Source: JBFFXF01 sp041569895
Lineage (GTDB): Bacteria; Planctomycetota; UBA8108; JACQVS01
Assembly: GCA_041569895.1 (NCBI GenBank)
Contig: JBFFXF010000335.1
Span: forward strand, 1 to 7,259
Direction of reading: 5' to 3'
DNA: 7,259 bases
Shown: positions 6,857 to 7,259 of the stretch, in pieces
Position numbering within the stretch: the stretch's first letter is position 1
How the letters are laid out: each line of letters opens with the position of its first letter
Notes under the pieces: generated by a model
Seen by the model: only the letters and a program-made list of their open reading frames with translations
Told to the model about the DNA's origin: nothing
Databases searched by the model: none
Made by a program: the position numbers and the translations under genes

Positions 6857-6877
6857 AGCACGGCCGAAGTGCGACGG

Positions 6878-7010
6878 GGACGGGAACGCAGATTACGCAG
6901 ATTGACGCAGATTGAAGACGGGGATCGGAGTCGGAGTCGGCGTCGGAATCGGATCTCGGACTCGGTCATCGGAATCGGAATCGGAGTCGGAATCGGCCTC
7001 TGAATCGGAC
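6878..7010 (-). repeat. Composite hexamer element, copy 3 (inverted)
   Basis: On the plus strand this reads GGACGGGAACGCA (6878-6890), then ACGCAGATT-type units to 6914, then a TCGGNN array from 6925 to 7010 with two 7-base slips and one tctgaa variant. It is thus the reverse complement of the copy 1 and 2 plan. The tail ends 40 bases after the bshA stop and again faces the gene's 3' end. Unlike the other copies, no GGACGA run lies between the array and the tail. No gene is seen in 6838-7078. Confidence 0.83.
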
Positions 7011-7038
7011 ATCGCACTCCGTAATCGAAGGCTTGCGA

Positions 7039-7063
7039 GGACGAGGACGAGGACGAAGGACGA
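7039..7063 (+). repeat. GGACGA hexamer run, partial plus-oriented element
   Basis: GGACGA occurs three times in register (7039-7056) and once more after a one-base slip (7058-7063), followed by gctcccg. The order GGACGA then gctccc matches copy 2, where the run is followed by agcccggctcccc and the nonamer tail. Here the tail is missing, and the stop codon of the next gene comes at 7079. It may be the remnant of a second, plus-oriented element head-to-head with copy 3. Confidence 0.5.
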
Positions 7064-7078
7064 GCTCCCGCTTTCACC

Positions 7079-7259
7079 TCACGGCCTCACAACCCGAACC
7101 GCAATATCATCGTCGAACTTCGGCGAGCCCAGCTCCACGATTCCACCGGCGTGCTCGAGGCGTGTTGACCGGGCTATGCTTCCGGTCTTCGTGTCGACCC
7201 ACTCCACCGCGTACGTGCCCTCCGGGAGATCGAGCGTCAGGGTCGCCTCGATGCCGCTC
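7079..7259 (-). CDS. C-terminal fragment of a probable glycoside-hydrolase-like protein
   Basis: The minus strand is open from the window edge (first full codon at 7258) to a TGA at 7079-7081, giving the last 59 residues of a larger protein. The stretch contains LPEGTYAVEWVDTKTGSI at residues 11-28 and ends FDDDIAVRVVRP. This LPxGxYxxxWxDxxTG pattern followed by a short beta-rich end closing on (F/Y)DxDIAxR resembles, from memory, the C-terminal beta-sandwich of bacterial glycosidase-like proteins (Pfam's 'putative collagen-binding domain of a collagenase'). In such proteins it follows a TIM-barrel catalytic domain that lies outside this window. The family is inferred from a short segment. 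The gene converges on bshA across repeat copy 3. Confidence 0.6.
   Translation of the reverse strand, partial: SGIEATLTLDLPEGTYAVEWVDTKTGSIARSTRLEHAGGIVELGSPKFDDDIAVRVVRP

Overview
The window is GC-rich chromosomal DNA from a free-living bacterium. It has six protein-coding loci: a rhomboid protease and a sensor histidine kinase on the minus strand, the three bacillithiol genes bshC-bshB1-bshA on the plus strand, and the 3' end of a minus-strand gene entering from the right edge. A complete bshA/bshB1/bshC set in very GC-rich DNA, with long low-complexity intergenic repeats, fits Acidobacteriota best. Deinococcota, Gemmatimonadota or another GC-rich bacillithiol producer cannot be excluded from sequence alone, so this taxonomic call is inference.

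Layout. 1-286: no gene; period-6 repeat DNA. 287-1096 (-): rhomboid intramembrane protease with an apparently leaderless extended -10 promoter. 1097-1405: a second block of the same repeat family. 1406-3043 (-): soluble GAF-PAS-HisKA-HATPase histidine kinase. 3044-3132: short divergent promoter region. 3133-3168 (+): an 11-codon leader ORF with a perfect Shine-Dalgarno, whose stop overlaps the bshC start as ATGA. 3165-4799 (+): bshC. 4798-4838: long hairpin over the bshC stop codon. 4973-5695 (+): bshB1. 5692-6837 (+): bshA, again overlapping as ATGA. 6838-7078: a small related hairpin and a third repeat block. 7079-7259 (-): C-terminal 59 residues of a probable secreted glycoside-hydrolase-like protein.

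The three bsh genes make the whole bacillithiol pathway. BshA joins GlcNAc to malate, BshB1 deacetylates the product, and BshC adds cysteine. The histidine kinase shares the divergent intergenic region with bshC, so thiol/redox-linked regulation is possible, but no cognate response regulator is in the window.

The least explained content is the intergenic DNA. Three copies of a composite element (an NNCCGA hexamer array, GGACGA hexamers, and a conserved tail of AATCTGCGT nonamers ending TGCRTTCCCGTCC) occupy all three of the window's larger intergenic regions. In every case the conserved tail points at the stop codon of the neighbouring gene, and the G-rich strand lies in that gene's sense. 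The leader ORF before the cysteine-adding enzyme gene and the related hairpins after bshC and bshA are the other points worth checking.
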